NCBI GenBank assembly: GCA_018896875.1
Contig: JAHILT010000026.1
Location: forward strand, 1-24,830
Source: Patescibacteria group bacterium
Lineage (GTDB): Bacteria > Patescibacteriota > Minisyncoccia > UBA6257 > 02-FULL-45-10c
DNA length: 24,830 bases
Reading direction: 5' to 3'
Below the pieces are notes generated by a model. That model saw only the letters and a list, made by a program, of their open reading frames with translations, was not told the DNA's origin and ran no database searches. Every line of letters starts with the position of its first letter. Position 1 is the first letter of the stretch. A program made the position numbers and the translations under genes. Shown here piece after piece: positions 1 through 7,567 of this stretch.

Positions 1-615
1 AAGCATTTTAGCTACTTTGTCAAAAGCTTCTCCTGCGGCATCGTCTACTGTTTCGCCTAGTTTTTTCCATTTAGTTAAACTTTGCATTTTTATTATTATG
101 GTGTGTCCACCACTAACAACTAGCCCAATAGCGGGGAATAAAAGTTTTGATTGTTTTTGAGAATTAAGAGTTGATAATTGGGAATTCATAGTTTCTATTA
201 AAAAACTATAGAGATGTCCTTCCATATGATTTACTCCGATAAGTGGTTTTTTGAGTTTTTTTGCTAAATCTTGAGCAAAAGTTATGCCAGCCCAAAGAGC
301 TGGTTCTAATCCAGGTCCGACGGTTACAGCGATACAATCAATTGGGGATTGTAGGTTTTTTAAAACTTTTTTTAAAAGTATGGGAAGGTTTTTAATATGT
401 TCTCTTTTGGCTAGATTAGGAACAACTCCTCCGAACGGTCTATGGATTTTTATTTGTGAGGAAACTTCGTTAGCTAAAATTTCAAAATTTAGTACGCCAG
501 CTGGCCTGCCCGGCCAGGGCGAATTTAATTCTCCGGAACATTTTAAAATAGCGATAGCTGTTTCATCGCAACTAGTTTCAATTGATAGAATTGTTTTGTA
601 ATTATTTTTTTTCAC
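1..615 (-). CDS. tsaD: TsaD, tRNA N6-adenosine threonylcarbamoyltransferase (3' end outside window)
   Basis: TsaD transfers the threonylcarbamoyl group to A37 of ANN-decoding tRNAs in the cytoplasm, with TsaB and TsaE. The visible N-terminal 205 residues hold the ASKHA-fold signatures: SIETSCDETA near residue 11, the metal-binding NHMEGH (HxEGH type) near 140, and LVVSGGHT near 180. The start is GTG at 615, which reads VKKNNYKTILSIETSCDETA; no in-frame ATG lies closer. The C-terminus is cut by the window edge. Two stretches look inserted compared with the family: ELNSPWPGRPAG (about residues 29-40), which contains a dispersed palindrome, and NSQLSTLNSQ (about 159-168), a low-complexity loop before the SGGHT motif. 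The family assignment is firm; the inserted status is inference. Confidence 0.95.
   Translation of the reverse strand, partial: MKKNNYKTILSIETSCDETAIAILKCSGELNSPWPGRPAGVLNFEILANEVSSQIKIHRPFGGVVPNLAKREHIKNLPILLKKVLKNLQSPIDCIAVTVGPGLEPALWAGITFAQDLAKKLKKPLIGVNHMEGHLYSFLIETMNSQLSTLNSQKQSKLLFPAIGLVVSGGHTIIIKMQSLTKWKKLGETVDDAAGEAFDKVAKML
501..519 (-). repeat. Intragenic palindromic repeat, CCCTG-NNN-GGGCAGG family
   Basis: The minus strand carries CCCTGGCCGGGCAGG (505-519). CTGGCC at 501-506 pairs with GGCCAG at 512-517. Related 15-mers occur at 3455-3469, 12819-12833 and 22923-22937. Here it encodes PWPGRPAG inside TsaD and is in frame. Confidence 0.75.
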
Positions 616-639
616 TTTTAACTTTTAGCTTATTCAAGC

Positions 640-665
640 GTTTGGTCTCACGCGTGAGACCAAAC
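640..665. repeat. Perfect 26-bp palindrome between tsaD and aspS
   Basis: The arm GTTTGGTCTCACG (640-652) is followed at once by its exact reverse complement (653-665), giving a 13-bp stem with no loop bases. No T-run follows on the minus strand, so a standard intrinsic terminator for aspS is not supported. It is GC-rich in an AT-rich gap and looks like one of the dispersed palindromes in this window. Confidence 0.8.
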
Positions 666-700
666 AAAGCATTAATTAAAATTAATTAATATTTTAATAT

Positions 701-2170
701 TTATTTTTTCTTTTGCCCCTCCTTGGCTTTTTTGCTTGCCGAAGCCTTGGCGGAGGCGGGAGCCGCGGCGGGTTTACTTTCTTTTTCAATCTTTATTCTC
801 AGTTCTTTAAGTTGCTCCGCGGAAACTTCAGAGGGTGCTTTCATCATTAAATCTTTTCCTTCGCCAGTTTTAGGGAATGCAATAACTTCCCTTATGTTTG
901 GTTCATTTTCAAGAATCATCATTACTCTATCAAGACCCCACGCAATTCCACCATGAGGAGGTGTTCCTGACTTAAAGGCTTCAATCATGTAGTTGAAATT
1001 CTTTTCTATTCTTTCGTTATCGTAACCCATTATCTCAAATACCTTTTTGAGATATTCTGGTTTATGGTTTCGAATACTGCCGCCACCGATTTCATATCCG
1101 TTCAAAACAATATCGTATTGAGCAGCTAATATATTTTCTATGTTTTCTTTTTTCATTAAGTCATCCATACAAGTTGTTTGTGGTGCTGAAAATGGATTAT
1201 GTGTAAATGTCCATTGTTCATTATCTGTTTTTTTGAAAAATGGAAAATCTACAATCCAGCAAAATGCTAAAAGATTGGGATCGTTTTTATCTTCTCTTAA
1301 ATCTGGACTATCAGAATTATATTTTTCCATAGCTTCTTTATACGTGAATCTAGGGAAAGGAATTTGTTGTATTCTTTTTTCTGGATAAACATTCTTTACT
1401 AATTCTATAAGTAATTTTTCGTTTAGCTGAATTATCTCTTCTTGTGTTGAGAAACTTAATTCTATATCAATTTGGGTGAATTCTGGCTGTCTGTCTCCTC
1501 TAGTATCTTCGTCTCTAAAACATCTTGCTACTTGAAAATATTTTTCTACACAAGAGGCCATTAAAAGTTGTTTATATTGTTGTGGTGATTGTGGAAGCGC
1601 ATAAAAATTACCTTTTTCTAAACGAGAAGGAACTATATAATCTCTGGCGCCCTCTGGTGTTGATTTCGTTAAATTTGGAGTTTCTATCTCAACAAAACCT
1701 TCTTGGTCTAGATGATTTCTTATAAATTTCAAAACTTTATGCCTGTTTCTGATATTTTTTTGCATTCTTGGTCTACGCAAATCTAAATATCTATATTTAA
1801 GTCTCACTTCTTCATCAATTTCCTTTCCGTCTCCATTTATATCTAATGGGGGAGTGATAGCTTCGTTTAAAATATTTATAGAAAGTATCTCCAACTCTAT
1901 AGAACCATTAGGTTCATTTTCATTTATCATTTTTTCTGGTCTTTGATTTACCTTTCCTTGTATTTCAACAACCCATTCTGGCCTGATGGTGCTAGCTAAT
2001 TCATGGGCTTCTTTATGACTAGGTAGGGCAACCATTTGAATTTTGCCAGTCATATCTCTTAAGTCTACGAATATTAATTTTCCGTGGTCACGCCTTACGT
2101 CAATCCACCCAGATACGCTGATTTCTTCTCCAATCTTATTTATTAAATCTTTTATGTATGTTCTTGGCAT
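701..2170 (-). CDS. aspS: Aspartyl-tRNA synthetase lacking the GAD domain
   Basis: This cytosolic class II synthetase charges tRNA-Asp, and possibly tRNA-Asn in an indirect pathway. An N-terminal OB-fold anticodon domain covers residues 1-105 (SVSGWIDVRRDHG). Motif 1 is near 150-175, motif 2 (FQVARCFRDEDTRGDRQPEF) near 213-232, and motif 3 (GIAWGLDRVMMIL) at 408-420. The N-terminal and motif sequences are bacterial in type, but only about ten residues (roughly 290-300) separate NSDSPDLR from the strand WIVDFPFF. Bacterial AspRS normally carries the GAD insertion domain of about 100 residues there, so this 489-aa enzyme is about 100 residues short. The tail (residues 466-489) is Ala/Lys-rich and contains ASAKASA, encoded by a GC-rich repeat. 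A TATAAT box lies upstream at 2195-2200. Confidence 0.96.
   Translation of the reverse strand: MPRTYIKDLINKIGEEISVSGWIDVRRDHGKLIFVDLRDMTGKIQMVALPSHKEAHELASTIRPEWVVEIQGKVNQRPEKMINENEPNGSIELEILSINILNEAITPPLDINGDGKEIDEEVRLKYRYLDLRRPRMQKNIRNRHKVLKFIRNHLDQEGFVEIETPNLTKSTPEGARDYIVPSRLEKGNFYALPQSPQQYKQLLMASCVEKYFQVARCFRDEDTRGDRQPEFTQIDIELSFSTQEEIIQLNEKLLIELVKNVYPEKRIQQIPFPRFTYKEAMEKYNSDSPDLREDKNDPNLLAFCWIVDFPFFKKTDNEQWTFTHNPFSAPQTTCMDDLMKKENIENILAAQYDIVLNGYEIGGGSIRNHKPEYLKKVFEIMGYDNERIEKNFNYMIEAFKSGTPPHGGIAWGLDRVMMILENEPNIREVIAFPKTGEGKDLMMKAPSEVSAEQLKELRIKIEKESKPAAAPASAKASASKKAKEGQKKK
737..760 (-). repeat. GC-rich repeat at the 3' end of aspS
   Basis: The minus strand reads GCCTCCGCCAAGGCTTCGGC here, a GC island in an AT-rich gene, and encodes ASAKASA of the AspRS tail. 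It resembles the other GC-rich inverted repeats in the window but has only a weak internal stem (GCC with GGC). Membership of a repeat family is inference. Confidence 0.4.
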
Positions 2171-2194
2171 TTTTTATTTTTTAATAATAGTTTA

Positions 2195-2200
2195 ATTATA
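2195..2200 (-). promoter_or_regulatory. Probable -10 box of aspS
   Basis: TATAAT on the minus strand lies 24 bases upstream of the aspS ATG. No convincing -35 box was seen. The leader is A/T-rich with no Shine-Dalgarno sequence. Confidence 0.5.
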
Positions 2201-2212
2201 TCGTAATTGGTT

Positions 2213-2818
2213 TTAATCGCGAAGAAAACCTTTTTCTTTATTTTCTTCATTAGATTTTCTCATTTCAATGCAACCCAAAGCTTTTTGTGCATATCGTTCA
2301 ATAGTAGCGTTATATTTCAGAGTTTCTTCTTTTAAATCGGGATCAGGCAGTTCTGTCACGATGATATCGCTTTTACATTCTATTTTTTGGGGATTAATCG
2401 TCAAATCAAAAGTAACTAAATGCTTCTTCTTGTTTGAATCTTCAAATTCTATAAAAGCATCAATGCCGTGAAAAATATCCAGAGGAGTTTTGACGGCTGT
2501 GTAAAATTTTATGCGATCCTGATCTTCTTCGCTTTCAGTAATTAGTTTTTTGTTTATCATTAGGTCAAGCAAGCTGATTCTAATATCGCGGGCAAACGGT
2601 TTATTGGGGTGAGTTGGATCAAATGGTTGGAATTTTTTGGCAAGCTTCACAGCTTTTTCGTAAGGAATGTGGTCGTTTTCGACTCCTTCTTCCGCTGATT
2701 CTTTTTGAAGCTTGTATAATTCTTTTTGGTATTCGTAGCTATTAGTGTCTACTTCGCCAATAAATTGCCATTCAAAAAGATTGCCAGTTTGTTCAAATTT
2801 TGATTCGTATTTTCCCAT
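2213..2818 (-). CDS. Hypothetical protein (201 aa)
   Basis: I do not recognise this soluble 201-residue protein. It is charged and lacks a signal peptide or membrane segment. The N-terminal half is helical and rich in Lys/Glu. The centre has a beta-rich stretch, FHGIDAFIEFED then HLVTFDLTINPQK (about residues 114-145), whose spaced Asp residues loosely recall nuclease-type folds; that is a guess only. It lies 15 bases after tRNA-Glu and 42 bases before aspS on the same strand, so it may be read through from the tRNA. The ATG at 2818 is preceded by an A-rich stretch with no Shine-Dalgarno sequence. Confidence 0.8.
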   Translation of the reverse strand: MGKYESKFEQTGNLFEWQFIGEVDTNSYEYQKELYKLQKESAEEGVENDHIPYEKAVKLAKKFQPFDPTHPNKPFARDIRISLLDLMINKKLITESEEDQDRIKFYTAVKTPLDIFHGIDAFIEFEDSNKKKHLVTFDLTINPQKIECKSDIIVTELPDPDLKEETLKYNATIERYAQKALGCIEMRKSNEENKEKGFLRD

Positions 2819-2833
2819 TTTTTTGTTTACTAG

Positions 2834-2905
2834 TAGTCCTAACGGGAATCGAACCCGTATTACCAGCTTGAAAAGCTGGTGTCCTAACCATTAGACGATA
2901 GGACC
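2834..2905 (-). tRNA. tRNA-Glu (anticodon UUC)
   Basis: The minus strand folds as a cloverleaf: acceptor GGTCCTA with TAGGACT, anticodon stem CCAGC/GCTGG around the loop TTTTCAA (anticodon TTC), and T arm ACGGG-TTCGATT-CCCGT. The D arm GTCTAATGGTTAGGAC is typical of tRNA-Glu. CCA is not encoded. The terminal acceptor pair is G1-U72 and position 73 is A, where E. coli tRNA-Glu has G1-C72 and G73. A hypothetical gene follows 15 bases downstream. Confidence 0.96.
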
Positions 2906-2995
2906 ATCATGAATTTTTAGGTAGTAGTTTTTTGGGTAGATTCTAATATTTAATCATTTTTTTAAAAAAAAATCTAGAGCTTGCGTAAGTTTGTC

Positions 2996-3139
2996 ATGAC
3001 TCTCCGCTATATTGTTTTCTCGGAAACAGCATAGTTTTTCCTAGCGGAAAAACTTGCTTCGCTCTCAGCGCAAGAGCCCTGCCTGCCGGCAGGCAGGGCT
3101 TCCGAGATGTTCCTTTAAAACAATGTAGCGGAGAGTCAT
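2996..3139 (+). repeat. Structured repeat element, copy 1 (candidate ncRNA or mobile element)
   Basis: A 23-bp outer stem (2996-3018 with 3117-3139, one G-U pair) encloses a core also found at 7319-7451 and 16523-16657. Inside, in order: CTCGGAAACAGCAT; a 9-bp hairpin AGTTTTTCC (3033-3041) with GGAAAAACT (3046-3054); CTTGCTTCGCTCTCAGCG; a hairpin built on a 22-bp perfect palindrome (3077-3098); and CCGAGATGTTCC. The strand is set by the orientation of the conserved core. It lies between tRNA-Glu and a glycosyltransferase gene. No protein is encoded. Confidence 0.8.
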
Positions 3140-3221
3140 AATTAATTAACTTTATATGTATCTGATGTTATTTAGAGTTTATGATTGATATTGCATCCAA
3201 TCAATGTTTTAATTACTTTTA

Positions 3222-4748
3222 ATGTTTAGATTTTTTGAAATTTTTCCAGCAACCTTGGCTTGGGCGACTCTTATATTATTGTTTTTAGTTTCTTGGAAAG
3301 CGGCTTTTTGGGCGGCTATTTTTATTATTCTTTTTGATACTTATTGGCTTTTAAAAACAGTTTATTTTTCTTTGCATTTGCGTTATAGCTTCAAAAAAAT
3401 GAGAGAATCAATGGAAGTTGATTGGCTTAGCAAATTAAATTTGCTGACCAACAACCCTGGTCGGGCAGGCCGACGACAAACAACTAATAACATGAAAAAT
3501 TGGAATGATGTTTATCATTTAATTATTTTGCCTATGTATGATGAGCCTTACGAAGTAATAAGAGAATCTATTTTAAGTTTGGCGAATACTAATTATCCTA
3601 AAGAAAAAATGATTGTAGTTTTGGCTACAGAAGAACGCGTTGGTGAAAAAGCGAGAGAAGTTGCCAAGAAAATAGAAAATGAGTTTGATAATAAATTTTA
3701 TAAATTTTTAACAACTATTCATCCATCTAATGTTCCAGGAGAGATTCCTGGAAAAGGATCAAACGAAAGTTATGCTATTAAAGATACTAAGAATTTATTT
3801 ATTGATCCTTTAGGAATAAAATATGAAGATGTTTTAGTCTCTGTTTTTGATGCTGATACTCAAATTAGTAGTGAATATTTTGGAGTTTTAACCTATAAGT
3901 TCATGACTTGTAAAAACCCGCAAAGAACCAGTTTCCAGCCAATCCCTCTTTTCACTAATAATATTTATGATGCGCCAGCTTTAGCAAAAGTAGTTTCTTT
4001 TTCTGCTACTTTTTGGCAAATGATGCAACAGGCTCGCCCAGAAAGGCTCACTACGTTCTCATCCCATTCAATGCCTTTTAAGGCATTAGTGGAAGTAGGT
4101 TATTGGCAAAAGGATGTAGTTTCTGAGGATTCTAGAATTTTTTGGCAATTATTTTTTCATTATGATGGCGATTGGCGAGTAGAACCACTACTTTACCCCG
4201 TCACTATGGATGCTAATGTGGCGCCGACATTCTGGAAGACTATGATTAATATTTATAAACAACAAAGACGTTGGGGATATGGCATAGAAAATTTACCTTA
4301 CCTTTTAGATGGATTTAGAAAAAATAAAAAGATTCCTTTAAAAACAAAACTTTATTGGTCTTTTAATACAATTGAGGGTTTTCATTCTTGGGCTACTAAT
4401 GCGATTATAATTTTTGCTTTAGGTTGGTTGCCAATATTAATTGGAGGAGATGCGTTTAACAAAACAGTATTAGCTTATAATCTTCCGCAAATTACACGTT
4501 TAATTTTAACTTTAGCTACCATTGGTATTGCTAGCTCTGCGATTTTAAGCGTTATTCTTTTACCGCCGAGACCAGAGAAAATTAAAGTATGGCACTATCC
4601 TCTTTATATTTTACAGTGGATTTTAATGCCACTTACTTTAATTATATTTGGCGCTATACCAGGACTAGAAGCGCAAACTCGTCTTGCTCTTGGAGGAAAA
4701 TTTAGGCTTGGTTTTTGGGTTACTCCGAAAGGAAGATATAAAGAATAG
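3222..4748 (+). CDS. Membrane glycosyltransferase, family 2
   Basis: This is a polytopic inner-membrane GT-A glycosyltransferase, likely building a polysaccharide or glycolipid from nucleotide sugars; the substrate is unknown. Two membrane segments lie in residues 8-50. A cytoplasmic catalytic domain spans about 95-355 with the metal-binding DAD (210-212), the catalytic-type ED (302-303) and QQRRW (347-351), the pattern of processive GT2 enzymes such as cellulose and hyaluronan synthases. Three further membrane segments lie at about 380-410, 422-447 and 456-482. Residues 77-86 (NNPGRAGRRQ) are encoded by a dispersed palindrome and sit in the linker before the catalytic domain, where an insertion should be tolerated. 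The ATG has no Shine-Dalgarno sequence. Structured element copy 1 ends 82 bases upstream. Confidence 0.88.
   Translation: MFRFFEIFPATLAWATLILLFLVSWKAAFWAAIFIILFDTYWLLKTVYFSLHLRYSFKKMRESMEVDWLSKLNLLTNNPGRAGRRQTTNNMKNWNDVYHLIILPMYDEPYEVIRESILSLANTNYPKEKMIVVLATEERVGEKAREVAKKIENEFDNKFYKFLTTIHPSNVPGEIPGKGSNESYAIKDTKNLFIDPLGIKYEDVLVSVFDADTQISSEYFGVLTYKFMTCKNPQRTSFQPIPLFTNNIYDAPALAKVVSFSATFWQMMQQARPERLTTFSSHSMPFKALVEVGYWQKDVVSEDSRIFWQLFFHYDGDWRVEPLLYPVTMDANVAPTFWKTMINIYKQQRRWGYGIENLPYLLDGFRKNKKIPLKTKLYWSFNTIEGFHSWATNAIIIFALGWLPILIGGDAFNKTVLAYNLPQITRLILTLATIGIASSAILSVILLPPRPEKIKVWHYPLYILQWILMPLTLIIFGAIPGLEAQTRLALGGKFRLGFWVTPKGRYKE
3455..3469 (+). repeat. Intragenic palindromic repeat in the GT2 gene
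   Basis: CCCTGGTCGGGCAGG differs from the tsaD copy by one base. Here it is read in a frame that gives NPGRAG, in a linker of the glycosyltransferase. Confidence 0.75.
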
Positions 4749-4845
4749 TAGTTAGCCACTAGCCACTAGGAGGGATAGAAAATAGCCACTAGTTATTAGA
4801 AAGATAATTTTACTAGTTGCTAACTACTAGTCGCTAATTACTATT
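4749..4845. repeat. Degenerate TAGCNACTAG repeats between convergent genes
   Basis: The gap between the GT2 gene and fmt is filled with variants of TTAGCCACTAGCCACTAG, partly inverted (for example CTAGTTGCTAACTACTAGTC at 4813-4832). The same phrase follows the S41 protease stop codon at 8809-8825. The inverted arrangement could act as a weak two-way terminator, but no strong stem with a T-run was found. Confidence 0.5.
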
Positions 4846-5742
4846 ATTGCTATTGTATTTAATTCCGTTTAGAAAATCTTTATAATCCATTGGTTTTTTT
4901 CCTTCCAGTTGAACCTTGAGTAAGTTTATTTTTCCATCTTTTATTTCAGCATCTAAAAGCTTTAATCTTTTTGATCCATTCTGGGTATTAAACATAGTAA
5001 AAACGCCAGGACTAGGGTTAAGAGCCTTGATTTTATTTTGAATTAATTTAGGAAAATCATGTTCTAAATCTATTTTTCCGTCTTCTGTAGAAAACTTTTT
5101 TGTGAAAGTGGCTCTAGAATGATTTTGTTCTTTTAGATCTATTTCGCCGGTTATATATTTTAAGATATTATTAATTAACAATTTAGCTCCTATTAGAGCT
5201 AATTTTTCTGTTAATGTTTCGTAATTATCTTTTTCGTCTATTTTGCATTTTTTACTGATTAGTATTAGTCCATGATCTATTTCTTTGTCTGTTATAAATA
5301 GTGTTGTTCCTGTTTCTTTTTTGCCGTCTATAATAGCTGTTTGGATAGGTGATGGGCCTCGATATTCGGGGAGAATAGATGGATGGATGCCGATTGTTTT
5401 AAATTTTGGAATATTCAATATTTCTTCTGGTATTATTTTATTGTAAGCAGCCACAACAAAATAATCAGCTTCAAATTGTTTTAGTTCTTTAACAATGTCG
5501 GGCGTTGTAAGATTAATTGGTTGAAGTATTTTTACTTTTTCTTTTATTGCTTTTTCAGAATTTGTAATTACGTTTTTTACAGCTGGGGCTGTAAGGATTT
5601 TTTTTCGTCCTGTTGGCTCGTCGGGATTACAAACAATAGCTTCAGGCACAAGTCCTTCTCTTATCATTTTTTTTAAAGCAATAGCAGCGAATTTAGGGGT
5701 TCCGAAGAATATAAATTTTGGTTCGTGAAAACATGAGAACAT
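4834..5742 (-). CDS. fmt: Methionyl-tRNA formyltransferase
   Basis: Fmt formylates Met-tRNA-fMet with 10-formyl-THF so that translation can initiate. The N-terminal formyltransferase domain (about residues 8-190) has FGTPKFA (13-19), GIHPSILPEYRGPSP (118-132) with His120, and Asp156 in KEIDHG. A C-terminal OB-like domain follows (about 205-295). The 302-aa length is near the usual 310. The NxH catalytic motif reads GIH here, so the Asn that most formyltransferases keep two residues before the His is Gly118. The gene follows def on the same strand, the classic def-fmt pairing. The N-terminal extension MFSCFHEP before KFIFFGTP is atypical, so the true start could lie slightly further in. Confidence 0.93.
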   Translation of the reverse strand: MFSCFHEPKFIFFGTPKFAAIALKKMIREGLVPEAIVCNPDEPTGRKKILTAPAVKNVITNSEKAIKEKVKILQPINLTTPDIVKELKQFEADYFVVAAYNKIIPEEILNIPKFKTIGIHPSILPEYRGPSPIQTAIIDGKKETGTTLFITDKEIDHGLILISKKCKIDEKDNYETLTEKLALIGAKLLINNILKYITGEIDLKEQNHSRATFTKKFSTEDGKIDLEHDFPKLIQNKIKALNPSPGVFTMFNTQNGSKRLKLLDAEIKDGKINLLKVQLEGKKPMDYKDFLNGIKYNSNNSN

Positions 5743-5749
5743 AGTTTGG

Positions 5750-5782
5750 GGAAATTTTTAATTTCTAATTACTAATTTCTAA
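5750..5782 (-). repeat. AT-rich 33-bp leader motif upstream of fmt
   Basis: Plus strand 5750-5782 matches 9204-9236 upstream of rpmA at 30 of 33 positions (GGAAATTT at the gene-proximal end, TAATTACTAATTT within). In both cases it begins 4-7 bases outside the start codon of a minus-strand translation gene. Confidence 0.55.
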
Positions 5783-5817
5783 ATGAGAGATGGATAAAGA
5801 AAAGATACAGAGCTAAT

Positions 5818-6312
5818 TTAGATTTTTATATTTTTTCTTTGTCCATTCTCTATTTTGTATAATTGTTTTGTTTTATTTATAAATAGAATTCCGTTTAAAT
5901 GATCGGTTTCGTGTTGGAATACTCTTGCTAAAATTCCCCATGCTTTAATTTTTATTTTTTTATTTTTATGATTAAATCCTTCTAGTATAATTTTTTCTGG
6001 TCTTTCTACTGAGCCATAAATATTAGGAATACTTAAGCAACCTTCTTCCATTAAAATAAGCTCTTTGGATGCTTTAATTATAATTGGATTAAAAATTACG
6101 TAATTTTTATTTTCAACCTTAGCTATAAAAAATCGTATGTCTAATCCAAGTTGATTAGCGCTAAGACCTATGCCAAGAGCTCCAATCATTTCTTTTTTCA
6201 TAGATTTAATCAATTCTCGGATTTCTTTTTTATCGTATTTAGAGAAATCAAATTCAGTCACTTTATGACGTAGAAATTTTGCTTGTTTTTTATTATTGAT
6301 TGTCCAAATCAT
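5818..6312 (-). CDS. def: Peptide deformylase
   Basis: This metalloenzyme removes the N-formyl group from nascent proteins at the ribosome exit. All three motifs are present: GIGLSANQLG (47-56, family GxGLAAPQ with Ser and Asn substitutions), EEGCLS (89-94) with metal ligand Cys92, and QHETDH (133-138) with His134, His138 and catalytic Glu135. Its 164-aa length is normal. It sits 16 bases after an upstream hypothetical gene and 75 bases before fmt, as part of one minus-strand operon. It starts at ATG 6312 (MIWTINNKKQ). Confidence 0.95.
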   Translation of the reverse strand: MIWTINNKKQAKFLRHKVTEFDFSKYDKKEIRELIKSMKKEMIGALGIGLSANQLGLDIRFFIAKVENKNYVIFNPIIIKASKELILMEEGCLSIPNIYGSVERPEKIILEGFNHKNKKIKIKAWGILARVFQHETDHLNGILFINKTKQLYKIENGQRKNIKI

Positions 6313-6328
6313 TCCATTAAAAATTAAT

Positions 6329-6664
6329 TTATATATCTAATTTTAATTTTGTTGGTTTTTTTACTTTCTTTTTGTGGGTAAATTCGGGATGTTCTATTTT
6401 TCTAATGTCTTTTAATACTTTCATAAAGTAGGCACCTTTGTTTTTTATATTTTTTCTTTCGGCTACATCCTTAGCTTTTATAATTAATTCATGATTATCG
6501 TACATTTTAGCAAGACGCATGTAAATAGCTTTATTTTTTTTATCGTCTAAAATTTCTGCTAAAGTTAAGGCAACATCTTGAAAGGGTTTATAAATTCTAG
6601 ATTCTTTTGATCTTTTCACCAGCGTTTTAATGTAGCTGTCAGAAATGTTTTTAATATTTTCCAT
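6329..6664 (-). CDS. Small helical hypothetical protein (111 aa)
   Basis: I do not recognise this basic, helix-rich soluble protein. It has a conserved-looking core, LAEILDDKKNKAIYMRLAKM then AKDVAERKNIKNKGAYFMKV, and a lysine-rich tail. The start was set at ATG 6664 (MENIKNIS) rather than the longer in-frame option at 6742, because the longer version would overlap thpR by 59 bases and add an unrelated hydrophobic stretch. It is the first gene of the def-fmt operon, so a link with nascent-chain processing or translation is possible but unproven. Confidence 0.78.
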   Translation of the reverse strand: MENIKNISDSYIKTLVKRSKESRIYKPFQDVALTLAEILDDKKNKAIYMRLAKMYDNHELIIKAKDVAERKNIKNKGAYFMKVLKDIRKIEHPEFTHKKKVKKPTKLKLDI

Positions 6665-6683
6665 TACAATATATAATACACAT
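6665..6683. promoter_or_regulatory. Divergent leaderless promoter between thpR and the def operon
   Basis: Only 19 bases separate the two ATGs. On plus, TATAAT (6672-6677) ends six bases before the thpR ATG, which puts the predicted transcription start at or next to the start codon. On minus, the same AT palindrome gives TATATT/TATATA boxes 3-5 bases from the other ATG. Any -35 boxes must lie inside the opposite coding regions. Confidence 0.6.
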
Positions 6684-7256
6684 ATGCGACGATTTTTTAT
6701 AGCCATTAGTATTCCTAAGGAAATTAAATATAATATTGCCAAAAAAAGAGATGTCTTAGAGACTATGCTTCCTTGGGCTAAGTTTACGAGCGAGGATAAT
6801 TGGCATATAACAATAAGTTTTTTAGGGATGCAAGAAGATGAATCAATTATCTCTATTTTGAAGGCTATCCAAGAAACAGTATCAGAATTTAAACCTTCGG
6901 AAATTAATTTATCAGATATTTCTTATGCTCCTCCAAAAGGAACCCCACGGATGATTTGGCTAAACATTCAGGATGTTGATGGATTCTCAGAGTATTTATC
7001 TTTTTTGAAATTTTCTCTTGAAGATAAGTTGATTAAAAATGGAGTAAGGTTTAAGTTAGATAATCGTGAATTTAGCGCTCATATTACATTAGCTAAGTTT
7101 TCTCGATCTTATAAAGAAAAATTACCCGAATTGGATCAGCGATTTACTAATTTCAATTGGTTCTTTGAAGCAGAGGGATTGGATCTTATAGAATCATATT
7201 TATCAGAAGGAGGGGCTAAACATGAGATCGTTCAAAAGAATAATTTTAATGATTAA
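6684..7256 (+). CDS. thpR: RNA 2',3'-cyclic phosphodiesterase (2'-5' RNA ligase family)
   Basis: This cytosolic 2H-phosphoesterase opens 2',3'-cyclic phosphates on RNA ends and can reversibly make 2'-5' linkages. Two HxTx motifs define the active site: HITI (41-44, in NWHITISFLG) and HITL (133-136, in FSAHITLAKF). The 190-aa length fits the family. I start at ATG 6684 (MRRFFIAISIP, the usual family N-terminus) and not at 6645, because the intervening stretch holds the TATAAT box and overlaps the divergent gene. It stands alone on plus. Confidence 0.93.
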   Translation: MRRFFIAISIPKEIKYNIAKKRDVLETMLPWAKFTSEDNWHITISFLGMQEDESIISILKAIQETVSEFKPSEINLSDISYAPPKGTPRMIWLNIQDVDGFSEYLSFLKFSLEDKLIKNGVRFKLDNREFSAHITLAKFSRSYKEKLPELDQRFTNFNWFFEAEGLDLIESYLSEGGAKHEIVQKNNFND

Positions 7257-7318
7257 TTTTTGCAAAGTAGAATGTTTTAGAGGATAATAGAATATATTGC
7301 TTATCCAAAGATTTGTTT

Positions 7319-7451
7319 GTTTCAGATAATCATTTTCTCGGAAACAGCATAATTTTTCTAGGAGAAAAATTTGCTTCGCTCTCAGTGTAAGAGCCCTGCC
7401 TGCCGGCAGGCAGGGCTTCCGAGATGTTCCTCAAAAACGATTATCTTAAAC
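7319..7451 (+). repeat. Structured repeat element, copy 2 (candidate ncRNA or mobile element)
   Basis: An outer stem of 18 positions (7319-7336 with 7434-7451, two mismatches) has a sequence unrelated to that of copy 1. The core CTCGGAAACAGCAT is identical. Next comes a 9-bp hairpin AATTTTTCT (7351-7359) with AGAAAAATT (7363-7371), then TTGCTTCGCTCTCAG, the same 22-bp palindrome as copy 1 (7394-7415), and CCGAGATGTTCC. It lies between thpR and the S41 protease, and ends 116 bases before the latter. Confidence 0.8.
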
Positions 7452-7567
7452 ATCACACCTGTTTGATTACAGAGGTTCTGGACAAAGATTAATTTTCTCA
7501 TTACAAATATGTATATACGGATAGTTAGGTAGTAGGCGTAATGATATGAAAAGTTATTGTACTTATT

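Noticed and set aside
284..601. Open frame of 105 codons on plus
   Set aside because: It lies antisense to tsaD, whose conserved motifs are on the minus strand; no family signal on plus.
2996..3139. Element copy 1 as an insertion sequence with terminal repeats
   Set aside because: No transposase frame, and the outer arms differ between copies, whereas insertion-sequence ends should be the conserved part.
6645..6683. Upstream extension of thpR to ATG 6645
   Set aside because: It adds residues foreign to the family, overlaps the divergent gene and covers the TATAAT box.
6665..6742. Upstream extension of the minus-strand 111-aa gene to 6742
   Set aside because: It would run antisense into thpR and add a hydrophobic stretch not in keeping with the rest of the protein.
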